A stretch of 64,000 nt of DNA. Source: Cedecea sp000277545. GTDB lineage: Bacteria > Pseudomonadota > Gammaproteobacteria > Enterobacterales > Enterobacteriaceae. This document shows, in pieces, positions 26,267-34,107 of the stretch (position 1 is the first letter of the stretch; each line of letters starts with the position of its first letter). Both the position numbers and the translations under genes were made by a program. Below the pieces are notes generated by a model. It saw only the letters and a program-made list of their open reading frames with translations, was not told the origin of the DNA and did not search any database. The stretch is from the NCBI GenBank assembly GCA_050847315.1, contig CP193791.1; one strand, given 5' to 3'.

Positions 26267-27115
26267 ATGTCGGCCTTACAATTTCCCTGCAAGATATTTG
26301 AAACCCAGAAAAAGATGGATGACAAAAACGCCAAAGATATGAAATCCGGCGATCTGTCTGAGATTGAACTGAGGGCGAAGTTTCATTTGGTGGACGTTTC
26401 CACAAGGGTAGATCCTTACACAATGACGAAAATAAGCCCATTCAGCCAGCCGCAGTCGATGTTCCACGGCTCCCGGGGAGAAGGTGAAAAACTGACCCGG
26501 TGGGAATGTGCTGAGATCCTTTTTGATGAGCTCCGGCACTTGTCCATACTGTTTGCGCTGCACCGCCCGTACAACCTGCTGATCGATCTGATGATCACAC
26601 ATATGCAAAAAGGTAATGGCAAACAGTTTAGTCATCAATTACTGAATAGCGCATTGAAGGCACATATTGTTAATGACAAAACCAAAAATAGTACTCTTCG
26701 TTTATTAAAAGATGCTCTGGATGCGGAGATCGACTGGGAAAATAAAAGCCTATCTTCTAACGGTAAAAGTGAGCTAAATAAAGCTATTCTAGATGGTAAA
26801 CTTCCTAAGTTTGATCGTTATAAAGATAATTTTAATGGCCTGGGAATTACCGTGCATGATACCTGGGCAACGCATATCACAATCAAGTCTCTATATATTG
26901 ATAAAGAGAGATATCACGCTAAAGTTCACTATGAGGTTCAAGATCATTTCGGGCTGGATGATGATGATATTTCTAAGGTCAAGTTTAAGTATTTTCGATT
27001 TCTTGGTATTTGGTTTATTCTTCAGCGCTACAGCCTGTTTGCGTTCAAGCCTTTTATGACAAATATGGACGCCACAGTTGATATATACGGAGGGCGTAAT
27101 GAGAGTAAAAAATAA
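26267..27115 (+). CDS. DUF3289 family protein, copy C (divergent)
   Basis: A 282-residue intact DUF3289 protein. Residues 1-35 and the block GLGITVHDTWATHITIKSL are almost as in A and B, while most of residues 36-190 differ strongly. The pattern suggests a conserved scaffold with an exchanged central region. Overlaps DUF943 C by 17 bases. Function unknown; effector-like by context. Confidence 0.8.
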   Translation: MSALQFPCKIFETQKKMDDKNAKDMKSGDLSEIELRAKFHLVDVSTRVDPYTMTKISPFSQPQSMFHGSRGEGEKLTRWECAEILFDELRHLSILFALHRPYNLLIDLMITHMQKGNGKQFSHQLLNSALKAHIVNDKTKNSTLRLLKDALDAEIDWENKSLSSNGKSELNKAILDGKLPKFDRYKDNFNGLGITVHDTWATHITIKSLYIDKERYHAKVHYEVQDHFGLDDDDISKVKFKYFRFLGIWFILQRYSLFAFKPFMTNMDATVDIYGGRNESKK

Positions 27116-27557
27116 AAACACTCTCTCTACTATATATATATCCATATTTTTGCTAGCAAGTTATCTTATTTGGCTGTCAACTCGTCCGGTGGAAATTATC
27201 GCTGTTCATAAGGACGGTAACCATGCCTCTGTTTTGGTTAAATCATTTCCATTTACAGATCTGGGCAAGATCAACTGGTGGCTTAAAAATAAAAAAATGC
27301 TTAAATTTAAATATGATATTCCCAACCCTGGTCCAAACGGCTCATTTACAGTTGTTTTCTGGGATTTTGGTGAAGGCTATAAAGAAGAAGGGAAGTATGA
27401 CAGAAGGTGCTTTAAGGATAAGAAAACAAAGAAAAACTGCATTGATAAAGACTCACTCATGTTTGTTAAGGATAGTAATAATACAGGGGTTTCATTTTGG
27501 TTGGAAAGTGGTATTTATAGTATAAAAAATGATGAAATGGTGCGGGAGGATTATTAA
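27099..27557 (+). CDS. DUF943 membrane protein C (putative immunity)
   Basis: A 152-residue DUF943 protein. The ATG at 27099 follows a GGAGGG in the end of the DUF3289 gene. N-terminal transmembrane helix (about residues 10-28), then STRPVEIIAVHKDGN, WWLKNKKMLKFKYDIP and YDRRCFKD. It is the most diverged of the five DUF943 proteins, paired with the most diverged DUF3289. Confidence 0.78.
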   Translation: MRVKNKNTLSTIYISIFLLASYLIWLSTRPVEIIAVHKDGNHASVLVKSFPFTDLGKINWWLKNKKMLKFKYDIPNPGPNGSFTVVFWDFGEGYKEEGKYDRRCFKDKKTKKNCIDKDSLMFVKDSNNTGVSFWLESGIYSIKNDEMVREDY

Positions 27558-27639
27558 TCTGGAAATGAATCTCTTCATATTATAATTGTTATATTGAGTA
27601 TTATTCTGTTGTCTATCAATCGTATTAATGTTTTTCAAA

Positions 27640-27860
27640 TGAGTGACATGCTTCTAAACCCCTTGTAACCAATATGGAGGCCGCAGAGGGAATTAATGAA
27701 GTGCATGATAAAAAAATTCATGGATGTGGTTTTTAACTGGATGAGTATTATTTTTCGGCAGGATTTGACCATCCTTATGCCCTGTCGATTTTGGTGTTAA
27801 TGACGGTGAGTATTGCAGAACTAAAAATGCCGAGAGGATAAAAACTAAATATCAATAAGC
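27640..27860 (+). pseudogene. Decayed fourth DUF3289-DUF943 module
   Basis: The sequence around 27650-27690 (CTTCTAAACCCCTTG, ACCAATATGGAGGCCGC) is a degraded copy of the DUF3289 3' end (FKPFITNMEA). The sequence at 27845-27870 matches the DUF943 3' end and the flank that follows it (CACCCGTTCCCCTGAAG). What lies between is short and full of stops, so the module has suffered a large internal deletion. Confidence 0.6.
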
Positions 27861-27928
27861 ACCCGTTCCCCTGAAGACAACTCCATCAGCACAAAGCCCC
27901 GGCCTTCCGGCCAGGACTTCACAGGCTG

Positions 27929-28453
27929 CTACTTCGTATAAAACTTATAAGTCGCCGTATAAGGTACTTTCAGCGTTGCGCCAAAGGTTGCCGGGTCGCA
28001 AACCGTGGGGCCGGTTACGCCGCCGTGAGTGTCTACGCGCTGGATGCTGCTCACGTTGGCGAACAGGCCTGGCTGCGCTTCGGAAGTGCCGGTCAGCAGC
28101 AGCCACGGAATCGAGCCTTTATCTTTCGACGGGCGAGTGGCGCTGAGTGTACCGGCCACCACGCTGCCGTCCGCGGCCTGCCAGTGTGGGCCGTCGAAGT
28201 GTTTGCCGACGAGGTGCTTCAGGCCTTTGTCGCTGAACAGGTCGGCTTCCGGGGCCTGGAATACCCAGCTCCCGGTTTTGGCTTCGGCGTCCGCCGCCGC
28301 GCAGCGGTAGATCTGCACGCCTCTGGCATAAAGCTCGGTTTGCAGGTGCTCACCTTTGGGCGCGTCGATGGAGGTATCGGCCGCGTTCGCCAGGGCCGGA
28401 AGCCCGCCCATCATCAGCGTGAAACACGCCGCCGTTAAAACACGCTTGCTCAT
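27929..28453 (-). CDS. DUF3455 family exported protein
   Basis: A 174-residue protein from the ATG at 28453, with a Sec signal peptide (cleavage likely after ALANA, about residue 24). The mature domain is of the DUF3455 type (VQIYRC...WVFQAPEADLFSDKG..., WLLLTGTS, TYKFYTK). The start overlaps the sodC stop by 4 bases (ATGA), so it is co-translated with superoxide dismutase and probably acts in the periplasm. Function unknown. Its 3' part occurs as truncated copies at 21560, 23157 and 25761. Confidence 0.85.
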   Translation of the reverse strand: MSKRVLTAACFTLMMGGLPALANAADTSIDAPKGEHLQTELYARGVQIYRCAAADAEAKTGSWVFQAPEADLFSDKGLKHLVGKHFDGPHWQAADGSVVAGTLSATRPSKDKGSIPWLLLTGTSEAQPGLFANVSSIQRVDTHGGVTGPTVCDPATFGATLKVPYTATYKFYTK

Positions 28454-28977
28454 GACGTCACTCCACAAACCATACGTGCGCCGCCACCGCCGAGCATTGC
28501 CGGATGGTCAGAGTGGTTGTCGCCGCCGGCGTGGATCATCAGCGAGTGGCCTTTTAAGTCTGACATGCGCAGGCGAGGAGCCAGCACCGGATAGGTCGCG
28601 GTACCGTCGCTGTCGACGTACAGCGCAGGCAGATCGCCGAGGTGGCCGTTGCCCCACGGGCCTTCATGTTTGCCGGTGTGGGCCGGATCAAGGTGGCCGC
28701 CCGCCGCCAGGCCAGCCACCATTTTGCCGTCCTGCATGGCGGGGCCGCAGTTCGGATTAGTGTGAACGTGGAAGCCGTGAATGCCCGGCGGCAGGCCTTT
28801 CAGGTTCGGCGTAAAGACCACGCCGTACTGGGTGGCGTGGTATTCAATGGTGCCCGCCGGGGTGGAAGTGCCGCTGGCGTCGACGGTGTTCATGGCGACA
28901 GTGGCGGCCTGTGCCAGCCCGGTGCAGGCAAGGGCGGTAATACTCAGCGCCAGATTTAATGTTTTTAACTTATTCAT
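28450..28977 (-). CDS. sodC: Periplasmic Cu-Zn superoxide dismutase
   Basis: A 175-residue SodC precursor with signal peptide (cleavage after GLAQA, about residue 24). It converts superoxide to peroxide in the periplasm. Metal ligands are visible: H-V-H of GFHVHTNPNC, the zinc loop GGHLDPAHTGKHEGPWGNGHLGD (quoted by position about residues 97-119) and IHAGGDNHSD. Both disulfide cysteines are present. It leads a two-gene operon with the DUF3455 gene. Fragments of this gene lie in the scars upstream, whereas this copy is complete. Confidence 0.93.
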   Translation of the reverse strand: MNKLKTLNLALSITALACTGLAQAATVAMNTVDASGTSTPAGTIEYHATQYGVVFTPNLKGLPPGIHGFHVHTNPNCGPAMQDGKMVAGLAAGGHLDPAHTGKHEGPWGNGHLGDLPALYVDSDGTATYPVLAPRLRMSDLKGHSLMIHAGGDNHSDHPAMLGGGGARMVCGVTS

Positions 28978-29203
28978 CGTTTAACCCCGTACTTTTATTA
29001 GAAGGTGCAAAAAACAGATGTCGCAAAATTTTGTGCTGCGGGCTTATGCGCGGCAGTCAGCTGGTTATAACAAACTGTTTTGCGAGTTGTTTGATTGCTC
29101 TGATAGGTAAAATTGTGGGTTGAAATTCAGCGTGAAGATTTTTAAAAACAATATTTTCATAAAGTTATCCTGTGATCTTGAGCGATTAAAGGGAGAGGCC
29201 TGA
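28978..29203. other. Region upstream of sodC
   Basis: AT-rich, without a gene. It should hold the sodC promoter on the minus strand. It also marks the approximate border to ordinary chromosomal sequence. Confidence 0.35.
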
Positions 29204-29308
29204 ATGAAAATAGAAACGGATAAGGCAGTAAAAAGAGAGAGTGAAAAAGACCTGCTAACGATCGTTAAAAATTATCTCGCTGCTGTGCCTGAAATAAAGT
29301 GTAGATGA
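29204..29308 (+). CDS. Small ORF, possibly a frameshifted remnant
   Basis: A 34-codon frame (MKIETDKAVKRESEKDLL...) with a good GGGAGAGG Shine-Dalgarno. Near its end another frame reads VDEYAEWVERGR before a stop, which looks like a natural continuation after a one-base shift. It may therefore be a slightly broken small gene of about 45 residues. Family not recognised. Confidence 0.3.
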   Translation: MKIETDKAVKRESEKDLLTIVKNYLAAVPEIKCR

Positions 29309-29409
29309 ATACGCTGAGTGGGTTGAACGCGGTCGCTGAAAATCTCGAGATTTTTAAAAAGCCTTTAATTTTCATCCGGCTTGATAAATAAGATATATCC
29401 GAATAGCAA

Positions 29410-29430
29410 AAGGGCCGCTTAGCGGCCCTT
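29410..29430 (-). terminator. Terminator of the pnuC operon
   Basis: Inverted repeat AAGGGCCGCT/AGCGGCCCTT 18 bases after the pnuC stop, followed on the minus strand by TTTGC. Confidence 0.65.
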
Positions 29431-29447
29431 AAACTGAATAAAACGAT

Positions 29448-30164
29448 TTAAGCCAGCGGCCGGGAGCCAATCATTCGGGCGCTCTTGATCCACGCCATAG
29501 ATCCCATCACCGCAATTGCCGTCAGCAGGATGTATTCCAGCGACATGGCATATACGCCCTGAATGGCGTAAATCACCACGCTAATCACGTCGATAACCAC
29601 CCAAAGCAGCCAGTTTTCGACGTATTTACGCGTCATCAGCACCATCGCGGCAATCGACAGGATCAGCATCGCGGAATCCCACAGCGGGAAGGCATCTGGC
29701 TGCAGCTGCGGCATCTCAACCGCCACGCCGACACTCTGCATAATGCCCACCGCAATATGGGTCAGCACGGCGAAGACCGGGTCGATGAAGAAAGTCATCA
29801 GCGCGATGGCGACCAGGCAAACTGCCGCCAGCGTGAACGCCTTGCTGCGCGGCAGCCAGCGGATTTTCAGCGCGGCCTCGTTGGCCTCGTTCTGGCGGCT
29901 CCACGCGTACCAGCCGTAAATGTTGGCGGCGAAGAAGAACACCTGCAGCAGCAGGCTGGCGTAAAGCTGGATCTGGAAGAAGATCGCCGCAAACAGCGTG
30001 ACGTTAATCAGGCCGAACAGGTAGTTGATGATCTTCTCTTTGCTGGCGAACCAGATGCAGAGCAGGCCGAAGACGGTGCCGATGGCCTCGATCCACGACA
30101 GCGCGTAGCCGCCCTCGCCGAGCGGAATGGTGACCATCACATTCTTAATGCTGAAGAAATCCAT
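29448..30164 (-). CDS. pnuC: Nicotinamide riboside transporter PnuC
   Basis: A 238-residue inner-membrane protein with about seven helices and the PnuC pattern (GTVFGLLCIWFASKEKI, NIYGWYAW, WVVIDVISVVIYA). It takes up nicotinamide riboside by facilitated diffusion linked to phosphorylation inside. The start is 2 bases after the stop of the upstream phosphorylase gene, so the two form an operon. That pairing suggests the imported riboside, or a related nucleoside, is the phosphorylase substrate. Confidence 0.9.
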   Translation of the reverse strand: MDFFSIKNVMVTIPLGEGGYALSWIEAIGTVFGLLCIWFASKEKIINYLFGLINVTLFAAIFFQIQLYASLLLQVFFFAANIYGWYAWSRQNEANEAALKIRWLPRSKAFTLAAVCLVAIALMTFFIDPVFAVLTHIAVGIMQSVGVAVEMPQLQPDAFPLWDSAMLILSIAAMVLMTRKYVENWLLWVVIDVISVVIYAIQGVYAMSLEYILLTAIAVMGSMAWIKSARMIGSRPLA

Positions 30165-30166
30165 GA

Positions 30167-30913
30167 TTACTGCTCCTGGCTGTCAAGATAGAGCGCTTCG
30201 AGGGCGAGTAAAATCTCGCGGGATTCACCCTGCAGGCAGGAGTGTTCCTGCTGCTGGTAGTTGTTAATGCCTTCTTCCAGATTGCCGCTGTGCTCAACCA
30301 CCACGTTAAGCACGGAGGCGATGCGCAAACCGCGCAATGCGCCAACTACCATCAACGGTGCCGTTTCCATATCCGCAGCCAGAATGCCCTTGCCGGACCA
30401 GAACTGGTTAATCTCGTCTTCGCGTTCGGTGTAGAAGCTGTCGTGGCTGCGCACATAGCCGCAGTGGCTGGCGTAGCCCAGGCGTTTGGCCTGCTGAGTC
30501 AGGTGGTGCACCAGGCCGATGTCCGCGCAGGCCGGGTAGCCTTTGTCGATGTACATCTGGCTGGTGCCTTCGTCCCGCACGGCGGCGGTGGCGATCACCA
30601 GGTCGCCGAGGCGGATGTGGTTTTGCATCGCCCCGCAGCTGCCGATACGGATGAGGTTGGTGACGCCGATCTGGCGCAGCTCTTCCACGGCGATGGCGGT
30701 AGAAGGCCCGCCCATGCCGGTGGACATCACCAGCACTTCCACGCCGCGGAACCAGCCGCGCAGGGCGCGATATTCCCGGTTGCTGCCGAAGTCTTCCACG
30801 TTGTCCAGAAACTGCGCGACGTGTTCCACGCGTTTCGGATCGCCCGGCAGGAGCGCATAACGGGCGTGCGTCATCTCCCGGCTGAGCCGGATATGGGGCT
30901 GGAGTTGGGTCAT
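30167..30913 (-). CDS. Nucleoside phosphorylase (uridine/purine phosphorylase family)
   Basis: A 248-residue NP-I family enzyme: YALLPGDPKRV near the N-terminus (phosphate site), MGGPSTAIAVEEL, RIGSCGA and ADMETAPL (ribose site). It cleaves a nucleoside with phosphate to base and ribose 1-phosphate. Similar to Udp, but the specificity residues cannot be read safely. Tight linkage with pnuC makes nicotinamide riboside or another pyridine nucleoside a possible substrate. Confidence 0.85.
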   Translation of the reverse strand: MTQLQPHIRLSREMTHARYALLPGDPKRVEHVAQFLDNVEDFGSNREYRALRGWFRGVEVLVMSTGMGGPSTAIAVEELRQIGVTNLIRIGSCGAMQNHIRLGDLVIATAAVRDEGTSQMYIDKGYPACADIGLVHHLTQQAKRLGYASHCGYVRSHDSFYTEREDEINQFWSGKGILAADMETAPLMVVGALRGLRIASVLNVVVEHSGNLEEGINNYQQQEHSCLQGESREILLALEALYLDSQEQ

Positions 30914-30971
30914 GATAGTTACCTGGCGTTAAATGAGCCATTTGGCATGGCTCAGGATTGGCTGCTGTTAT

Positions 30972-31661
30972 TTAATGTTCGGCGTGCTGGCGCAGGCGCT
31001 GAGGGTCGAGAACCTGAATCTGCTCGCCGTGAATCGCAATGATATTGTCTTCCCGCAGTTCGGATAAAATGCGGTTAATGCTGCGCGGAGCCACCGCAAA
31101 CTGCTCGCTTAATTGCTGCTTATTAAGCGGAATACTGCCCTGTATTTGCTGGTATTTCTGCCACAGCACCAGGCAAAGACGCTGATGTAACGAATAAAGA
31201 ATGTCTTCCCCGGCCTTTTTGGAGAGCTGATAATATTGATCGCTCACGGCCTGTAATATTTTTTGATTAAAGTAATTGTCTAACCCCAGCCAGCGAATAA
31301 ACTCTTCCCGCGTCAGCACTAAAAGTGCCGCGTCGCTAACCGCTTCTACCGAGCAGATGTATTGCCGCCGCTCGAATATTTCCAGCTCCCCCAGAATGTC
31401 GCCTTTTTTATAGCGCGCCTGGGAATATTTTCGCCCGTCGTCGGCGGTGGTGAAAACGTCGATTTCCCCTTTAACAATCAGGTGGAATTCATCGCAAATT
31501 TCCCCCTGGCGAAAAATCAGCGAGCCGCGTGGGTAATGTTTTAGCTGCCAGCTGCGCAGAATATCCAGCGGGCAATACTTCAGCAGCTCATACAGCACCG
31601 GGTCGCCGGTCACGCGTTCAATGACGTTCAGCCAGTCGCCGGGTCTGTTCTCGTTTTTCAT
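30972..31661 (-). CDS. Crp/Fnr-family transcriptional regulator
   Basis: A 229-residue protein: an N-terminal cyclic-nucleotide-binding-type beta barrel (FRQGEICDEFHLIVKGEIDVF, GDILGELEIF), a dimerisation helix and a C-terminal winged helix (LNKQQLSEQFAVAPRSINRILSELREDNII). The ATG at 31661 is preferred over an upstream in-frame start at 31721, which would add a non-conserved leader. It lies 58 bases upstream of the phosphorylase-pnuC pair in the same orientation and probably controls it. The effector molecule is unknown. Confidence 0.85.
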   Translation of the reverse strand: MKNENRPGDWLNVIERVTGDPVLYELLKYCPLDILRSWQLKHYPRGSLIFRQGEICDEFHLIVKGEIDVFTTADDGRKYSQARYKKGDILGELEIFERRQYICSVEAVSDAALLVLTREEFIRWLGLDNYFNQKILQAVSDQYYQLSKKAGEDILYSLHQRLCLVLWQKYQQIQGSIPLNKQQLSEQFAVAPRSINRILSELREDNIIAIHGEQIQVLDPQRLRQHAEH

Positions 31662-31769
31662 GCTGTTCACTATAAAATTTCCCGTCAAATAAGGACAGGA
31701 CGCCCGTCCCGCGTTGCCCACAGATTAGCGTGAAAACTGCCAGCGGGATCTTAAATCCGCATCGTGGCC

Positions 31770-31783
31770 GGGACATTTGTCCC
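31770..31783. promoter_or_regulatory. Palindrome upstream of the Crp-type regulator
   Basis: GGGACA-TT-TGTCCC, perfect 6-bp arms, about 110 bases before the regulator start and 105 before yegP, in the divergent promoter region. A related GC-rich dyad lies near 31696-31710. Candidate operator for the adjacent regulator; unproven. Confidence 0.45.
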
Positions 31784-31887
31784 GCCAGGGCGCAGGTGGG
31801 GTGGGCGATTTGTTTGTTTTTCGTACATACTGTTTTTGACGTTCACCCAATCTATTAACTGTTTATGATTTTAATCAAGGAGTTAAC

Positions 31888-32220
31888 ATGTCTGGTTGGT
31901 TCGAATTAAGCAAAAGCAGCGACGGGCAGTTTAAGTTCGTGCTCAAGGCGGGCAATGGCGAAGTGGTCCTCACCAGCGAGCTGTATAAAACCCGCGCCTC
32001 GGCGGACAACGGTATCGCCTCCGTGCGCACCAACAGCCCGCTGGAGGATCGCTACGACAAGAAGGTTGCCAGCAACGGGAAGTTCTACTTCAACCTCAAG
32101 GCCGGCAATCATCAGGTGATTGGTACCAGCCAGATGTACGCCACGGAGCAATCCCGGGATAAAGGCATTGCCTCGGTGAAAAATAACGGTGGAACCGAAA
32201 CGGTGAAAGACAAGACTTAA
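31888..32220 (+). CDS. yegP: YegP family protein (DUF1508)
   Basis: A 110-residue protein made of two tandem DUF1508 repeats (WFELSKSSDGQFKFVLKAGN at the start, FYFNLKAGNHQVIGTSQMY in the middle). Small beta-rich fold of unknown function, widespread in Enterobacteriaceae. AAGGAG precedes the ATG. Confidence 0.9.
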   Translation: MSGWFELSKSSDGQFKFVLKAGNGEVVLTSELYKTRASADNGIASVRTNSPLEDRYDKKVASNGKFYFNLKAGNHQVIGTSQMYATEQSRDKGIASVKNNGGTETVKDKT

Positions 32221-32353
32221 CCGGAACCAGGGCGGCGGGGCAATCCGCGAGCATTCACCTGGGTGATGTTTTCGCGTGATGCTGCCCCGGCCGCCTTTTC
32301 CCGGTCGCAGCCTCAATGGCTTGTTGTTTATCGCCGGGAGCCTGGCCGTAAAA

Positions 32354-33547
32354 ATGAAAGTTGAATCCTCCCCTGCGGCTCATCGCCCTTTAGAACTTCA
32401 CCTGTCCACAGCGAGTCAAACGCCCGGCACGGATCTCTCGCTGCTTGTCTCGCACATCAAAGGCAAAACCGGCATCGTGCCTGAGCACCTTATCCCGCTT
32501 CAAAAAGTCGCCTCGGAACACAATTGCATCATTGGCGTTCGCCCGGTGGACAAGCTGGCAACGGCGCTGATTGAGGCCGGGTATCCGACCAAAGGATTTC
32601 ACATCAAGGGGAAAAGCGCCTCGTGGGGGCCGCAGGCGGGGTTTATCTGCGTGGAGCAGCGGTTCAGCAAGCTGGAGAACGCCTCGCCCGAGCGAATCGC
32701 GAAGTTTAACCTGCAAACGCAGGCCTGCATTGTTGACGGGCATGCTGCCGCCGTGCCGCTGGAAGTTTCCCAGAGCCGCCTGCACGACCTGTTTGAGCAG
32801 GGGCTTATCGACAAGCTGTCACCTGAGAGCGCCGGCGGCGTGAGCCATCTCAGGGCCAGCGGGCCAGGCGGGGAGCCTTATGCGTTTGAGGCCCGGCGCC
32901 TGCCGGGCAGCGGAGAAGCGCGGTATCAAATTTCCCATCACGGTGCACCCCTGCAGGTGCTTGCCCCACACGCTGAAGCCCGGCCCTTCACCGCGGATTA
33001 TGATCTGCTGGTCATCGCCCCGCACGTCAGCGAGTTAGGGCCTGAGGATAATTTGCAGGTGCCGGATGTGTCGCATCAGGTATTTCGCCAGCGGCTGGAA
33101 AATTACCGCACGCTGCCTGAGCACCAGGCGCTGCGCGGGGACTATGACAGCCCGGCGAGTTTCTACCGCAAGAGCGACGAGGAAACAGGCAACACGAGCG
33201 AGCGCGCCCGCAGGATGATTGGCGTGCTAAACCTGGCGCTGGTGGGGGACGGGGAAAAAGTGGTGCATCACGCAACGGACAGCGCCAACCCGGTTACCGA
33301 TCCTGAGAGCAACTACCCGGCCACGTTCGCGCTGCCCCATAAAATCGGGCGCTTTGCGCCTTTGTGCATTATTGAAAACAAAGACGATCTTGCGGAGCTG
33401 GTGCTTCAGGCCAAGAACGCGGGCTACCACGTGCCGCTGAATCCGCTGTGGGAAAAGGAGGTTCTTGGCGTGCGCAGCGACAGGTTTACTGCCGCAAAGT
33501 TAACGCTGGAGGCGGCGCAGTTCACAAGGCCGATTCGGCAGCGCTAA
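32354..33547 (+). CDS. ExoY-like nucleotidyl cyclase (anthrax oedema factor superfamily)
   Basis: A 397-residue protein closely related to Pseudomonas ExoY, a host-activated nucleotidyl cyclase effector. Catalytic positions are intact: K80 and K87 (TKGFHIKGKSASWGPQAGF), D215 and D217 (TADYDLL), H306 and N312 (HHATDSANPV). These numbers nearly coincide with ExoY (K81, K88, D213, D215) if translation starts at 32354. In-frame starts at 32276 and 32279 would add 26 unrelated residues. No signal peptide. It sits alone between yegP and glgS, with no secretion genes in the window. Delivery route, cofactor and target are unknown. Confidence 0.85.
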   Translation: MKVESSPAAHRPLELHLSTASQTPGTDLSLLVSHIKGKTGIVPEHLIPLQKVASEHNCIIGVRPVDKLATALIEAGYPTKGFHIKGKSASWGPQAGFICVEQRFSKLENASPERIAKFNLQTQACIVDGHAAAVPLEVSQSRLHDLFEQGLIDKLSPESAGGVSHLRASGPGGEPYAFEARRLPGSGEARYQISHHGAPLQVLAPHAEARPFTADYDLLVIAPHVSELGPEDNLQVPDVSHQVFRQRLENYRTLPEHQALRGDYDSPASFYRKSDEETGNTSERARRMIGVLNLALVGDGEKVVHHATDSANPVTDPESNYPATFALPHKIGRFAPLCIIENKDDLAELVLQAKNAGYHVPLNPLWEKEVLGVRSDRFTAAKLTLEAAQFTRPIRQR

Positions 33548-33681
33548 AGTCGCGTTTCGATATATCGCAGGGAGAAATCCCAAAAGCGCATTCATTGTTC
33601 AAAAAATAATCGCCGGCGGGTCGATACTGAAACCAGAAGCATATGACTTACCCAAAAGTTAACTCACAGAGGGATATGCTG

Positions 33682-33876
33682 ATGAACAGAGATCTACAGG
33701 CAGTAAAGAATTTTGATTTTCTGGCGCGGAGCTTCGCGCATATGCAGGCTTCGGGGCAGCAGGTGAATCTCCAGGCCGTGACAGGCAACATGAGCCGTGA
33801 GCAGAAAACGTGGTTCTGCGAACGCTTCAACCAGTATTGCGAAGAAGAATTCCGGGCCGCCGAGCTCGAACATTGA
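33682..33876 (+). CDS. glgS: Surface composition regulator GlgS
   Basis: A 64-residue protein with the GlgS pattern NFDFLARSFAHMQASG and QAVTGNMSREQKTWFCERF. GlgS affects glycogen, motility and biofilm traits in E. coli. The ATG at 33682 follows AGAGGG at the right distance. Starts at 33676 and 33643 are also in frame but would lengthen the conserved N-terminus. Confidence 0.88.
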   Translation: MNRDLQAVKNFDFLARSFAHMQASGQQVNLQAVTGNMSREQKTWFCERFNQYCEEEFRAAELEH

Positions 33877-33881
33877 AATAA

Positions 33882-33901
33882 CGGGCCATGCGGCCCGTTA
33901 A
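33882..33901 (+). terminator. Hairpin after glgS
   Basis: ACGGGCC and GGCCCGT arms around ATGC, six bases after the stop, without a strong T tail. A similar dyad occurs at about 34040-34060. Confidence 0.5.
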
Positions 33902-33912
33902 AGTTGCAGACG

Positions 33913-33942
33913 AAGAAGGAAAAAGCGTGGTTTTTCCTTCTT
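33913..33942. terminator. Second hairpin between glgS and topAI
   Basis: Perfect 12-bp stem AAGAAGGAAAAA/TTTTTCCTTCTT with a 6-nt loop. Another 10-bp dyad (GAAAATCAAT/ATTGATTTTC) follows at 33957-33978. The convergent genes glgS and topAI end on either side. Confidence 0.55.
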
Positions 33943-34107
33943 TGTGGCTAGCAGCCGAAAATCAATGGATTGATTTTCCAGTTTATTTTCAGGTGACAGA
34001 TTGCAGAACTTTATCCGCATGAGCTTTGTCATCAGTCTCGACGGGCCAGATGGCCCGTTATCTGTTTTAGCCCTTCAAAACGCCTGTTTCATCCAGACTC
34101 TCGTCAA

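Larger units (their letters stand above)
73..28977. mobile_element. Putative composite genomic island at leuX
   Basis: AT-rich, accessory-only content (phosphorothioation system, orphan effector/immunity-like modules, gene remnants) starts right after leuX. It gives way to ordinary GC-rich enterobacterial genes near 29.4 kb. No integrase, transposase or second copy of the leuX 3' end was found in the window, so the right border is uncertain. The dnd block (to about 15.5 kb) and the effector block may have arrived separately. sodC and its partner could be older residents. Confidence 0.5.

Noticed and set aside
19534..27860. CRISPR array
   Set aside because: The repeats are long gene-sized modules and leaders, not short regularly spaced repeats with unique spacers.
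28025..28438. Long plus-strand frame opposite the DUF3455 gene
   Set aside because: It is the mirror of a GC-rich real gene, has no Shine-Dalgarno and resembles no protein; the minus-strand gene has a signal peptide and family match.
30242..31042. 266-codon plus-strand frame across the phosphorylase gene
   Set aside because: It is antisense to a well-conserved enzyme, without ribosome site or homology.
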